This document shows, piece after piece, positions 40,048 through 49,304 of a stretch of 64,000 nucleotides of DNA. Both the position numbers and the translations under genes were made by a program. Each line of letters begins with the position of its first letter. Position 1 is the stretch's first letter. This stretch comes from Aliihoeflea sp. 40Bstr573. GTDB lineage: Bacteria; Pseudomonadota; Alphaproteobacteria; Rhizobiales; Rhizobiaceae. The notes below the pieces were generated by a model that saw only the letters and a list, made by a program, of their open reading frames with translations, ran no database searches and was not told the DNA's origin. The stretch lies in NCBI RefSeq assembly GCF_024105655.1, contig NZ_JAAAMH010000013.1:26019-90018 (forward strand). Reading direction: 5' to 3'.

Positions 40048-41241
40048 TCAGATGCGCTCGTCGGCTATGACCTTTCCGTCATTGGGAAGCTGACCGATCG
40101 GCACGATCTCGACGGAGCCCTTGAGCTTGGTGAGTTCAGCGAGTTTGGCCCCGGCCCGGTCCGCCAGCGAGGCGTCCGTGTGTTCGATCTTCAGAACCAT
40201 CGCGTCCTGCTCGTTCGCACGCGTAACGACCAGGCGCATGCGGTCGGCGATGCCGAGAGCCTTGCCAAGCGCAGCGATCTGCTCGGGGCGCACGAACATG
40301 CCCTTTACCTTGGTCGCCTGATCGGCCCGGCCCATCCAGCCGGCAATGCGTTGCTGGTTCCCGGCCAAGGGAAGCACGCGCGACATGTCCCCGGTCGCGA
40401 AGCGGATCAGCGGATAGTCGCGGTTGAGCCGGGTGACGACGATCTCGCCCACCTCTCCATCGGGCAGCGGATCGTCGGCTCCGGGGCGGACGATTTCGAG
40501 CACGATGCCATCGTTGACGGCCATGCCCTCGCCGCCATCCTCGTAGGCGACGATGCCGAGATCGGCCGTGCCGTAGCACTGGACGACCTCGATGCCGCGG
40601 TCGGCGAGCTCGGCCCGAAGGCTCGGCGGAAGCGCGGCGCCAGACACGACGGCGCGGCGGATCGAAGACGAAAGCTTTGCCTCGCCGGCCTTATCGAGCA
40701 GGATCTTCAGGAAATCGGGCGTGCCGATATAGACCGTTGGCTGAAACTGCGCGATCGCGACGAGCTGGTCGGCCGTATTGCCAGGACCGGCCGGGATCAC
40801 GGCGCAGCCGAGTGCGTGTGCTCCGCTCTCGAACATCGCGCCAGCGGGGGTCAGATGGTAGGAAAACGTGTTGAGGACGACGTCCTGCGCGCCGACACCC
40901 GCCGCCGCCAAAGCCTTCGCAGCGCCCCACCAGTCCCTGCCATGACCTTCCGGATCGAAGATCGGGCCGGGCGAGACGAAGAGCCGTGCGAGCGAGCTAA
41001 CCGGCGTCGCGGTCAATCCGCCAAAAGGCGGGGCCTTTGCCTGCAGGTCCACGAGCTCGGACTTGCGAAGCACCGGGACGGCACCAAGCGCAGCGCGCGA
41101 GGTGAGCGACGCGATGTCGACGCTTGCGAGGCGCGAAGCCCAAAAGGGCTGGTGCTCGACCACGTGCGAAATCTGCCTTCGCATCGCTGCAAGAAGATCG
41201 GCGTCGCCACCTGACGCCGCGATGTCTCGATGCTCGACCAT
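40048..41241 (-). CDS. PaaK-like AMP-binding ligase
   Basis: An adenylate-forming enzyme of 397 residues related to phenylacetate-CoA ligase. It has the RRAVVSGAALPPSLR and QCYGTADLGIVAYED motifs (adenine and Mg-ATP site), the FATGDMSRVLP hinge motif and a C-terminal domain of the AMP-binding_C_2 type with RPEQIAALG. The start at 41241 follows AGGGAGA; an upstream ATG at 41262 has a weaker site. It is the last gene of the Liv-type operon, so it probably activates the imported acid with CoA. The substrate is unknown. Confidence 0.85.
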   Translation of the reverse strand: MVEHRDIAASGGDADLLAAMRRQISHVVEHQPFWASRLASVDIASLTSRAALGAVPVLRKSELVDLQAKAPPFGGLTATPVSSLARLFVSPGPIFDPEGHGRDWWGAAKALAAAGVGAQDVVLNTFSYHLTPAGAMFESGAHALGCAVIPAGPGNTADQLVAIAQFQPTVYIGTPDFLKILLDKAGEAKLSSSIRRAVVSGAALPPSLRAELADRGIEVVQCYGTADLGIVAYEDGGEGMAVNDGIVLEIVRPGADDPLPDGEVGEIVVTRLNRDYPLIRFATGDMSRVLPLAGNQQRIAGWMGRADQATKVKGMFVRPEQIAALGKALGIADRMRLVVTRANEQDAMVLKIEHTDASLADRAGAKLAELTKLKGSVEIVPIGQLPNDGKVIADERI

Positions 41242-41266
41242 GCGGTCTCCCTGCCGGTTCATATTC

Positions 41267-42115
41267 TCACGCCAGCCAACGCTTGCGGCGCTTGTAGTGC
41301 TTCACGTCGCGGAAGGACTTGCGTTCCTCGCCGCCGACGCCGAGATAGAACTCCTTGACGTCGTCGTTTTCGCGAAGGGCTTTCGCCTCGCCGTCAAGAA
41401 CGATGCGGCCGGATTCCAGGATGTAGCCATATTTGGCGTAGCGCAGCGCGACATTGGTGTTTTGTTCGGCCAGCAGAAACGAGACGCCCTGCTCCTCGTT
41501 GAGCTTCTTCACGATCTCGAAAATCTCCTCGACGAGTTGCGGCGCCAGTCCCATGGAGGGCTCGTCGAGCAGGATCATCTTCGGCCGCGACATCAGCGCC
41601 CTGCCGATCGCCGTCATCTGCTGTTCGCCGCCTGAGGTGTAGCCGGCCTGGCTGGTGCGCCGTTCGCGCAGACGCGGGAAATACTGGTAGACGAGTTCAA
41701 GATCGTCGCGGATCGCTGCCGCTCCATCCTTGCGGGTGAAGGCCCCGGTCATCAGATTGTCCTCGACCGAGAGATGGCCGAAGCAATGGCGTCCTTCCAT
41801 GACCTGTATGCAGCCGCTGCGCACGAGCTGGTTGGGCGACAGGGACTGGACCTGCGCACCGTCGAAAATGATCGAGCCCTTAGTGACCTCGCCGCGCTCT
41901 GCGTGGAGCAGGTTGGAAATCGCCTTCAAAGTCGTTGTCTTGCCGGCGCCGTTGGCACCCAGAATGGCGGTGATGCCGCCGCGTGGCACGGACAGCGACA
42001 CGCCCTTCAGGACGAGGATGACGTGATCGTAGATCACCTCGATATTGTTGACCGAAAGGATCGGCTCGGCAGCTTCGGCAAGGGGTGCGGTCGTCGGTGT
42101 CATCGCGGTTTCCAT
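41267..42115 (-). CDS. Liv-type ABC importer ATPase 2 (LivF type)
   Basis: An ABC ATPase of 282 residues with Walker A GANGAGKTT, the signature SGGEQQM, Walker B LLDEPSMGLAP and the LivF-like LLAEQNT switch. The basic C-terminal tail (HYKRRKRWLA) is longer than in LivF of E. coli. With the LivG-type gene at 45604 it powers the two permeases. The family imports branched-chain amino acids, but clusters with acyl-CoA ligases often import aromatic or other carboxylates. Confidence 0.92.
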   Translation of the reverse strand: METAMTPTTAPLAEAAEPILSVNNIEVIYDHVILVLKGVSLSVPRGGITAILGANGAGKTTTLKAISNLLHAERGEVTKGSIIFDGAQVQSLSPNQLVRSGCIQVMEGRHCFGHLSVEDNLMTGAFTRKDGAAAIRDDLELVYQYFPRLRERRTSQAGYTSGGEQQMTAIGRALMSRPKMILLDEPSMGLAPQLVEEIFEIVKKLNEEQGVSFLLAEQNTNVALRYAKYGYILESGRIVLDGEAKALRENDDVKEFYLGVGGEERKSFRDVKHYKRRKRWLA

Positions 42116-42166
42116 CGTCTGGAAAGGACGCGGCGGGGACAGTTCCCCGCCGCGTATACTGGCTTG

Positions 42167-43480
42167 CTATTCGGCGCAGTCGTCGTTCATCTGCCAGGGC
42201 TGGTTGGCCGTGGCATAATCGGCCGCCGCCGTCTCGACCAGCGGGTCGATGACCGCGCGATCTGCCGTCAGAAGGTCGGAGACCTTCACGAACTTCGTAC
42301 CGTCCCACTCGATCATCCAGGCGCTCGCATGGCCGGTGTGGTTCGAGCAGCTCATGGCGAAGGGCGCCATCATCTCCTCGGCGCCGAGCTCGGCAAGGCG
42401 GGCCTCATCGAGATTGACGTTCTCGAGACCCTTGCGAAGCTGTTCCTGGTTGATCATCGGCGTACCAGCTTGCTCCTGTGCGGCCTCCACCGCTTCGGCG
42501 AGAATTACGGACATCAAGATGCCGCGCTGGTAGGCGGTCGTGTCGAATTCGCCGGCCTGCTGGTTGAGCTGCGACTTGCCGGCGTCGACGACGTGGGTCT
42601 TCACGTCCTGCATGAGCTTGGATTCGGAATCGACGAAGTTCCACGACAGGGCCCGATAGCCCTTGGCTTCTTCGCCGACGAGATTGAGATCAGGCTCATG
42701 CGCGCCCCACCAGACGGAAACGAACTGCTCCATAGGGTAGCGCGTCTTGACAGCCTCGGTGATGGCGCCGGCGTTCATCGCGCCCCAGCCCCACATGATG
42801 ACGAAGTCCGGACGCTCGCGGCGGATCTGCAGCCACTGGGCCGACTGGTTCTGCATCTCGGTCAGGCCGACGGGAATCGGCAGGAGTTCGAAACCGTGCG
42901 TTTCGGCCATGGCCTCAAGAAGCGGCAGCGGCTCCTTGCCGTAGGGATGGTCGAGATGGAGGAACGCGATCTTCTTGCCGTCGAGGCTGTCGAGATTGCC
43001 GTCCGAGATCCCCTGCATGATCATCGACGCGCCGTCCCAATAGGAAGTCGGCGGATTGAAGGCCCATTTGAACGTCTTGCCGTCCTGCATGGCCGAGAAG
43101 CCGTAGCCGGGCGCATACATCGGAATCTCGTCGACATTGGTGCGCGGGAGAACCTGAAGCGTAATGCCGGTTGACCAGGGCTGCGTGACGAGCGCGCCTT
43201 CCGACTTGAGCTTCTCATAGCACTCGACGCCCTTTTCGGTGTTGTAGCCGGTCTCGCACTCCTCGAACGCGATCCTAACGCCGCCAATGCCTCCGTCACG
43301 CTCGTTGAGCATGGTCATGTAGTCGAGCTGGCCGTTCATGTGCGGCGTGCCCGTCGCCGCGAACGGGCCGGTGCGATAGGACATGTTGGGCAGCTTCAAC
43401 ACTTCCTGCCCCAATGCCGGCGCGGCGATGCCGGCCGCAACGATGCCGGCCACAAGAGCCGTCGTGTGCTTCATTCTCAT
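42167..43480 (-). CDS. Liv-type ABC importer substrate-binding protein
   Basis: A periplasmic binding protein (Peripla_BP_6 family) of 437 residues. The start at 43480 follows GGAGGAG. The signal peptide runs to about residue 25 (PALG-QE). The mature protein begins EVLKLPNMSYRTGPFAATG, lacking the simple LivK opening but matching the longer homologues found in ligase-linked clusters. The length and sequence differ from amino-acid binding LivK/LivJ, which supports a non-amino-acid ligand. Confidence 0.9.
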   Translation of the reverse strand: MRMKHTTALVAGIVAAGIAAPALGQEVLKLPNMSYRTGPFAATGTPHMNGQLDYMTMLNERDGGIGGVRIAFEECETGYNTEKGVECYEKLKSEGALVTQPWSTGITLQVLPRTNVDEIPMYAPGYGFSAMQDGKTFKWAFNPPTSYWDGASMIMQGISDGNLDSLDGKKIAFLHLDHPYGKEPLPLLEAMAETHGFELLPIPVGLTEMQNQSAQWLQIRRERPDFVIMWGWGAMNAGAITEAVKTRYPMEQFVSVWWGAHEPDLNLVGEEAKGYRALSWNFVDSESKLMQDVKTHVVDAGKSQLNQQAGEFDTTAYQRGILMSVILAEAVEAAQEQAGTPMINQEQLRKGLENVNLDEARLAELGAEEMMAPFAMSCSNHTGHASAWMIEWDGTKFVKVSDLLTADRAVIDPLVETAAADYATANQPWQMNDDCAE

Positions 43481-43496
43481 CAGTCGCTCCTCCACT

Positions 43497-43516
43497 TCAG
43501 CCCGCTTTCGGGCTTG
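43497..43516 (-). repeat. Intercistronic GAAA-type stem-loop
   Basis: On the minus strand AGCCCG, a GAAA-like loop and CGGGCT form a compact hairpin between the LivM-type gene and the binding-protein gene, about 18 bases before the latter's start. There is no T tract, so it is more likely an mRNA-stability or processing element than a terminator. Confidence 0.5.
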
Positions 43517-43543
43517 CCTCAATCAACCCGCATCGCTCACTCC

Positions 43544-44620
43544 TCAATGCGGGAATGGCCAGATGATCAGCTTCTCGCGGATCATGGCCCACAATCGCGC
43601 GAGCCCATGCGGCTCGACGATCAGGAAGCCAATGATCAGCGCGCCGATGATCATGGTGTTCAGATGCTCGACCATGGCCGAGGAAATCGGCAGGCCGAAC
43701 ATGGCCGGTACCGTGCCGATGATGACGGGCAGCGCGACGATCAGCAGCGCGCCGAGATAATTGCCCAGGATCGAGCCCAGCCCACCGATGATGGCGATGA
43801 AGAGGACCCGGAAGGACAGCTGGATGTCGAACAGATCGGCCTCGGCTGCGCCGCGCCACAAGAAGACGAACAGCGCGCCCGCGATGCCGACGATATAGGA
43901 GGAGACGAAGAAGGCCGAGAGCTTCGCCTTCATCAGATTGATGCCGACGAGTTCGGCCGCGATGTCCATGTCACGCACGGCCTTCCAGGTGCGCCCAATG
44001 CGGCCGCGCGTGATGTTGATGGCGAAGAACGTCACGATGCAGACGACGGACAGGACGACGAAATACTGGCTCATCGCGGAGGCGCGCGCCCCGGTGACCG
44101 TGACACCGAACATCTGCGTGTTCGGCACCTGGATCGCACCGGATGCGTTGTAGTTGTACAGCCAGCCCCATTTCTGGAACAACCAGACGAGGAAGAACTG
44201 CGCGGCAAGCGTCGCGATGGCGAGGTAGAAACCCTTGATCCTCAGCGACGGCAGGCCAAAAGCGACGCCGACGGCGGCCGAGAAGAAGCCGGACAGGGCA
44301 ATCGCCACGATGATGTTGAGCTCAGGAAAGATCGTCACGAGCTTGTAGCAGGCATAGGCGCCGACCCCCATGAAGGCGCCGGTGCCGAGCGAGAGCTGGC
44401 CGGCATAGCCAGTCAGGATATTCAACCCGAGCGCGGCGAGCGCATAGATGAGGACGGGGATCAGCAGAGCGCGGTACATGAAGTCGCTGGCCGTCAACGG
44501 GAAGACGACGAAGGCGACGACGAGGATCAAGGCGAGCAGGAACGCGTCCTGCTTGACGGGAAAGAGGGCGTAATCCGCTTGATAGCTGGTTTTATACTGG
44601 CCGGCGACGCGATAGAACAT
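43544..44620 (-). CDS. Liv-type ABC importer permease (LivM type)
   Basis: A 358-residue membrane subunit of the BPD_transp_2 family. It has about nine hydrophobic helices, the LNILTGYAGQLSLGTGAFMGVGAY motif near residues 88-111 and the FSSYIVGIAGALF-like later region. It lies 3 bases after the LivH-type gene. The N-terminal 25 residues are polar, as in several LivM proteins. Confidence 0.93.
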   Translation of the reverse strand: MFYRVAGQYKTSYQADYALFPVKQDAFLLALILVVAFVVFPLTASDFMYRALLIPVLIYALAALGLNILTGYAGQLSLGTGAFMGVGAYACYKLVTIFPELNIIVAIALSGFFSAAVGVAFGLPSLRIKGFYLAIATLAAQFFLVWLFQKWGWLYNYNASGAIQVPNTQMFGVTVTGARASAMSQYFVVLSVVCIVTFFAINITRGRIGRTWKAVRDMDIAAELVGINLMKAKLSAFFVSSYIVGIAGALFVFLWRGAAEADLFDIQLSFRVLFIAIIGGLGSILGNYLGALLIVALPVIIGTVPAMFGLPISSAMVEHLNTMIIGALIIGFLIVEPHGLARLWAMIREKLIIWPFPH

Positions 44621-44623
44621 GGA

Positions 44624-45583
44624 TTACACCCGCTCGATGATTTTTTCGCCGAAGAGACCCTGCGGGCGCACGAGAAGCACGAGCAGCGCCAGCATGTAGG
44701 CGAACCAGGCTTCCGTATTGCCGCCGAGAAGCGGCTGGCCCCAATAGATCTCGAAGACCTTTTCCAGAACACCGATGGCAAGGCCCCCGACGATCGCGCC
44801 GTTGACGCTTTCGAGGCCGCCGAGCATCAGGACCGGCAGCGCCTTCAGCGCGATGACCTCGAGCGCGAACGAAACGCCGGCACGTGCGCCCCAGACGATG
44901 CCCGTCGCCAGTGCGATGATTCCGGAGATGAACCAGACGATGACCCAGATCGTCGACAGGGAAATGCCGACCGAGAGCGCGGCCTGGTGATCGTCGCCGA
45001 GCGCGCGGATGGCGCGGCCCATCTTCGACTTGTTGAGGAAGACGAGGAGCGCGATGACCAGGAGCACAGCACCGACGACGGCGGTGACATCCTTCTGCTC
45101 GATCGAGACGAAGCCGCCGAAGGGCTCCATGGTCCAGCTTCCGGTCGGAATGCCGAGTTGCTGCGTTATCATCACCTTGTTCTCGCCGCCGAAAATCGTC
45201 TCCCCGAGCCCGATCAGGAAGAGCGTCACGCCGATCGTTGCCATGAAGAGGATGATGTCCGGCTGGTTGACGAGTGGGCGAAGAACGACCCGCTCGATGG
45301 CGACGGCGAGGAAGAACATGACGACCAGCGTCAACGGCACGGCGAGCAGCGCCGGCACGCCGCGCTCATGCAGGCCGACCAGCGTCAGCGCCGCGAACAC
45401 GACCATGATTCCTTGCGCGAAATTGAAGATGCGCGAGGACTTGAAGATGAGCACGAAGCCGAGCGCGATCAGCGCGTAGAGGACGCCGGAAACCAGCCCC
45501 TCCCAGACGACCTGGAGGAAGAAATCGGGCGCAGCCACCATGTCCGCGAAGGGCGCCACAAAGATCGAATGCAAGCTTTCCAT
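44624..45583 (-). CDS. Liv-type ABC importer permease (LivH type)
   Basis: A 319-residue membrane subunit with the GLVSGVLYALIALGFVLIFKSS motif near residues 30-51, RIFNFAQGIMVVFAA, and the KALPVLMLGGLESVNGAIVGG EAA-like region near the C-terminus. It pairs with the LivM-type subunit. Confidence 0.93.
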   Translation of the reverse strand: MESLHSIFVAPFADMVAAPDFFLQVVWEGLVSGVLYALIALGFVLIFKSSRIFNFAQGIMVVFAALTLVGLHERGVPALLAVPLTLVVMFFLAVAIERVVLRPLVNQPDIILFMATIGVTLFLIGLGETIFGGENKVMITQQLGIPTGSWTMEPFGGFVSIEQKDVTAVVGAVLLVIALLVFLNKSKMGRAIRALGDDHQAALSVGISLSTIWVIVWFISGIIALATGIVWGARAGVSFALEVIALKALPVLMLGGLESVNGAIVGGLAIGVLEKVFEIYWGQPLLGGNTEAWFAYMLALLVLLVRPQGLFGEKIIERV

Positions 45584-45603
45584 TCACAAGTCCTTCCGGT
45601 CGC

Positions 45604-46431
45604 TCAATGCGGCACGCCGAGATAGGCGTCGATGACGGCCTGGTTATTCTTGACCTCGTCGGGCGGCCCGTCGGCGATCTTCTTGCCGTAGTCGAGCACC
45701 ACGACGCGGTCCGACAGGTCCATCACGACGCCCATGTCGTGCTCGATCAGCGCGATCGTCGTTCCGCGCTGCTGGTTCACGTCCAGGATGAAGCGGCTCA
45801 TGTCCTCCTTCTCCTCCAGGTTCATGCCGGCCATCGGCTCATCAAGGAGCAGAAGCGATGGCTCCATCGCGAGCGCGCGGCCGAGCTCAACGCGCTTTTG
45901 CAGGCCGTAAGGCAGCTTGCCGACCGGTGTGCGGCGAATGTGCTCGATCTCGAGAAAGTCGATGATCTCCTCGACCTTCTCGCGGTGCTCGATCTCTTCG
46001 GCCAGCGCCGGGCCGTGCCAGAGCATCTGCCAGCCGATCGAGCGCTTCATCAAAACGGAGCGCCCGGCCATGATGTTGTCGAGCGTCGACATGCCCTTGA
46101 AGAGCGCGACGTTCTGGAACGTGCGGGCGATCCCCTGCCGCACCGCGTGATGCGGCTTCATGGCCCGCCGCTCCTGCCCGCGGAAGGTAATGGTGCCGAT
46201 CTGGGGCGTATAGAAACCGTTGATGACGTTGAGCATCGACGTCTTGCCAGCGCCGTTCGGGCCGATGATCGCGCGGATTTCGCCCTTGCGGACGTCGAAC
46301 GAGATATCCGTGATCGCCTTCACGCCACCGAAGGCGAGCGAGACGTTCTTCACCTCCATCAGCGTTTCGCCCTTGGCGATACTGTCCTCGTTCGGCGCAA
46401 CGATGATGTGGTGGTCGGGATGGGCGTTCAT
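45604..46431 (-). CDS. Liv-type ABC importer ATPase 1 (LivG type)
   Basis: An ABC ATPase of 275 residues. After an N-terminal extension of about 25 residues it has Walker A GPNGAGKTS, the LivG-like GIARTFQNVALF Q-loop, the signature LPYGLQKR, Walker B LLDEPMAGMN and the C-terminal VLDYGKKIADGPPDEV motif. Its start overlaps the stop of the acyl-CoA ligase gene by 4 bases, so ligase and transporter are translated together. Confidence 0.93.
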   Translation of the reverse strand: MNAHPDHHIIVAPNEDSIAKGETLMEVKNVSLAFGGVKAITDISFDVRKGEIRAIIGPNGAGKTSMLNVINGFYTPQIGTITFRGQERRAMKPHHAVRQGIARTFQNVALFKGMSTLDNIMAGRSVLMKRSIGWQMLWHGPALAEEIEHREKVEEIIDFLEIEHIRRTPVGKLPYGLQKRVELGRALAMEPSLLLLDEPMAGMNLEEKEDMSRFILDVNQQRGTTIALIEHDMGVVMDLSDRVVVLDYGKKIADGPPDEVKNNQAVIDAYLGVPH

Positions 46432-48401
46432 TCGGCGGCCTCCCGCACCGGCTGGACTGGGCCGAAGACCGGCGCGTCGACGATCTTCACATTGGCGCTG
46501 ATCCTGCCCTTGCGACCGTCTTCATACGTCACTTCAGTCTCCACGAAGCGCACCTGCGAGCCGTCGTAAAGCGCTTCGATCAACGGTGCGTACCGATCGG
46601 CGACGAAGGCGCGGCGCACCTTTTGCGTGCGCGTCAATTCGCCGTCGTCGGCGTCGAGTTCCTTGTGCAGGATCAAGAAGCGCCGGATCTGCGCGGCCGC
46701 CATCATCGGCTCTTCCGAAAGGCGCCGGTTGGTCTCCTCGACGTTCTCCGCGATCATCTTGTAGACGAGCGGATGGCCGGCGAGTTCCTGATAGGACGCG
46801 TAGGCGATATTGTTGCGCTCGGCCCAATTGCCGACGGCCTGGAGGTCGATGTTGATGAAGGCAGTGGCGAACTCTCGGCCATCGCCAAAGGCGACCGCTT
46901 CCTTGATGTTGGGGAAGAATTTCAACATGTTCTCGAGATATTTCGGCGCGAAAAGCGCACCGCTCGACAGTTTGCCGACATCCTTGGCCCGGTCGATGAT
47001 CTTGAGCTGACCGTCGGTGTCGAAGAAACCTGCGTCGCCGGTCTTCACATAGCCGTCTGGCGTCATCGTTTCGGCGGTCTTCTCGTCCTCCAGATAGTAT
47101 CCTGAGAACATGCCGGGCGAGCGGAACTGCACCTCGCCATCCTCGGAAATGCGGATGTCGACGTTGGGTGCGGGCGGGCCCACCGTGTCGGAGCGCACTT
47201 CACCGTCCTTCTGGCAGGTCACATAGAGGAAGGCTTCAGTCTGTCCGTAAAGTTGCTTCAGGTTCACGCCAAGCGCGCGAAAAAAGGAAAAAAGGTCGGA
47301 GCCGATCGCTTCGCCCGCCGTATAGGCGACGCGGATATTGGACAGTCCCAGGACGTTCTTCAGCGGGCCGTAGACGAGGATTTCGCCCATGGCGTAGGAA
47401 GCGCGCGCCAAGGCCGGAACGTCGCGGCCCTCGAGAATCGCCTCGCCATATTTGCGCGCGACCTCGATGTAGTGCCGATAGATGCGTCGCTTCAGTTTTC
47501 CGGCGTCCTCCATTCGGATCGTGATCGAGGTCAAAAGGCCCTCGAAGACGCGTGGCGGCGCGAAGTAGAACGTCGGCGCCAGTTCCCGCAGATCCTGCGC
47601 CACGGTCTGGCTGCTTTCAGGGCAGGCCATGGTGAAGCCGGATACGTAGCCTTGCGCGTAGTTGAGATAGTGATCGCCGACCCAGGCGAGCGGCAGATAG
47701 GCGAGGACACTGTCCTTTTCGGTCAGCCTGTCGAAAATCACCGTATCCTGCGCTGCCTTGACCGCGTTTTTCGCCTTCAGCATCACGCCCTTGGAGCGCC
47801 CGGTCGTGCCCGACGTGTAGAGCATGATCGAGACATCCTCGCCGGAGCCGTTGCGGATCGTCTCTTCCCAACGCGCTGCGGCCTGACGGTCCGCCATCTG
47901 CGCCCGGCGGCCCATTTCCTGAACGTCCTCGAAATCGTGCAGCGCGCGCTTGTCGTAGTCGGCGAGGCCGCGCGGCTCATCATAGATGACGGCACGAAGC
48001 GAGGTCAGGCGGTCGGCGAAGCTGTTGAGCTTGTCGACCTGCTCCTGGTCCTGAACGACTGCGAAGCGCACGTCGGCGTGTGAAAGCACATAGGCCAGCT
48101 CGTCGGCGACGGCATCTGCATAGACCGGCACAGGAACGCCACTGAGCGATTGAACGGCACACACCGCCCAATAGAGCTTCGGCCGGTTCGCGCCGATGAT
48201 GGCAACCTTGTCGCCATGCCTGAGGCCCAGTGTGGCAAGTCCGGTCGCGAAGTCACGAATCTCGTCACGCTGCCGGCTCCACGTCCAGCTCTGCCAGATG
48301 CCGCGATCCTTGTGGCGCATGGCCGGACGCGTTCCGAACATCTCTGCGTTGCGCAGGAGATATTTCGGAAACGTATCGGGCAAGGTTTGAGCCTCAGCCA
48401 A
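46428..48401 (-). CDS. Long-chain-type acyl-CoA synthetase
   Basis: An AMP-forming acyl-CoA ligase of 657 residues, FadD/Faa type. The P-loop-like YTSGTTGRSKGVM motif lies near residue 195, with YGQTEAF, the KTGDAGFFDTDGQLKIIDR hinge and the long-chain-type FAPKYLENMLKF segment further on. The start codon is TTG, supported by an AGGAGGAA site just upstream. It is the first gene of the operon that holds the Liv-type importer and ends with the PaaK-like ligase. The substrate is unknown but is probably a carboxylic acid taken up by that importer. Confidence 0.9.
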   Translation of the reverse strand: MAEAQTLPDTFPKYLLRNAEMFGTRPAMRHKDRGIWQSWTWSRQRDEIRDFATGLATLGLRHGDKVAIIGANRPKLYWAVCAVQSLSGVPVPVYADAVADELAYVLSHADVRFAVVQDQEQVDKLNSFADRLTSLRAVIYDEPRGLADYDKRALHDFEDVQEMGRRAQMADRQAAARWEETIRNGSGEDVSIMLYTSGTTGRSKGVMLKAKNAVKAAQDTVIFDRLTEKDSVLAYLPLAWVGDHYLNYAQGYVSGFTMACPESSQTVAQDLRELAPTFYFAPPRVFEGLLTSITIRMEDAGKLKRRIYRHYIEVARKYGEAILEGRDVPALARASYAMGEILVYGPLKNVLGLSNIRVAYTAGEAIGSDLFSFFRALGVNLKQLYGQTEAFLYVTCQKDGEVRSDTVGPPAPNVDIRISEDGEVQFRSPGMFSGYYLEDEKTAETMTPDGYVKTGDAGFFDTDGQLKIIDRAKDVGKLSSGALFAPKYLENMLKFFPNIKEAVAFGDGREFATAFINIDLQAVGNWAERNNIAYASYQELAGHPLVYKMIAENVEETNRRLSEEPMMAAAQIRRFLILHKELDADDGELTRTQKVRRAFVADRYAPLIEALYDGSQVRFVETEVTYEDGRKGRISANVKIVDAPVFGPVQPVREAAE

Positions 48402-48629
48402 TGTCGTTCCTCCTCGGGCGACGTTGCGCCGTTCCTCCCGGGGTTGTTCCCCCTGTTCTTGAAGAGGAAAGTTCCACGAATCGACCGCCCGTTCAACTTG
48501 CGCCTTGACAGACAGATCGCTTGATTGTCTCTTAACTCGGCAGCAACTCTATCCAAGCCACAGATTGGCCATTCGCTTTGCTTGCCACGGCGCGCGGTCA
48601 GCCCGTCGGCCTTTCGACAATCCTCCCCC

Positions 48630-49304
48630 TCACGACCCGTAGTTTGCAAGCTTGTCCACGGCGAGCGGGCGGATGATTCCCGGTTCGAGAACGAGCAGAC
48701 CTTCGTCGGCAAGTTCCTTCAGGCAACGATTGGCGACCTGGCGGGAAATGCCAGCCAGATGGCCCAACTCCTCCTGCGTGATCTCGATGACGCCGCGCAC
48801 CTGCGGGCAAAGGACCGGATTGCATATCCACGACAGGTTGCGCGCCACGCGCGCCTTGGCGTCGAACGAGCGGTCATGCTCGGTGATCGCGATGAACTGG
48901 CCGAGGCGCTCGTTAAGCTGGCGCACCAGGAAGCGATTGAAGCCCACACTGTTTTCGCACAGCCAGACGAAGGTCGCGCGGTTCATGAGGAGGAGATGCG
49001 TGTCGCGAAGCGCCACGAGGTCGTATTTGCGCTCCTCGTTCTTGAGCATCGAGCCTTCGCCCAGCCAGCCCCCTGCCCCGATACCGGCAAAAGTGATCGC
49101 CTTGCCGCTGAGCGCCACGGCGCTCATCTTCACCAGGCCCGTGACCACACCCGTCCACGCATCCCACCGGTCGCCGCGATGGCAAATATAGCTGTCCTTG
49201 ACGTAATGCCGCTCGGAAATGCCCTTGGCGGCACGCGCGATCACATCGTCTGTCAATTCCTGCGCCCAGATCGCGGATCGCACGAGGTCGATTTTGCTGG
49301 TCAT
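48630..49304 (-). CDS. Crp/Fnr-family transcription regulator
   Basis: A 224-residue regulator with an N-terminal cyclic-nucleotide-binding-like beta roll (about 20-130) and a C-terminal Crp-type helix-turn-helix (about 150-215, with TQEELGHLAGISRQVANRCLKEL). Fnr-type iron-sulfur cysteines at the N-terminus are absent, so an effector-binding mode is expected. It lies 228 bases upstream of the ligase-importer operon, on the same strand, and is a candidate regulator of it. Confidence 0.88.
   Translation of the reverse strand: MTSKIDLVRSAIWAQELTDDVIARAAKGISERHYVKDSYICHRGDRWDAWTGVVTGLVKMSAVALSGKAITFAGIGAGGWLGEGSMLKNEERKYDLVALRDTHLLLMNRATFVWLCENSVGFNRFLVRQLNERLGQFIAITEHDRSFDAKARVARNLSWICNPVLCPQVRGVIEITQEELGHLAGISRQVANRCLKELADEGLLVLEPGIIRPLAVDKLANYGS

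Noticed and set aside
43340..45625. Plus-strand open frame of 761 codons
   Set aside because: It is the antisense shadow of the LivH/LivM/binding-protein genes; composition is low-complexity charged residues with no family motif.
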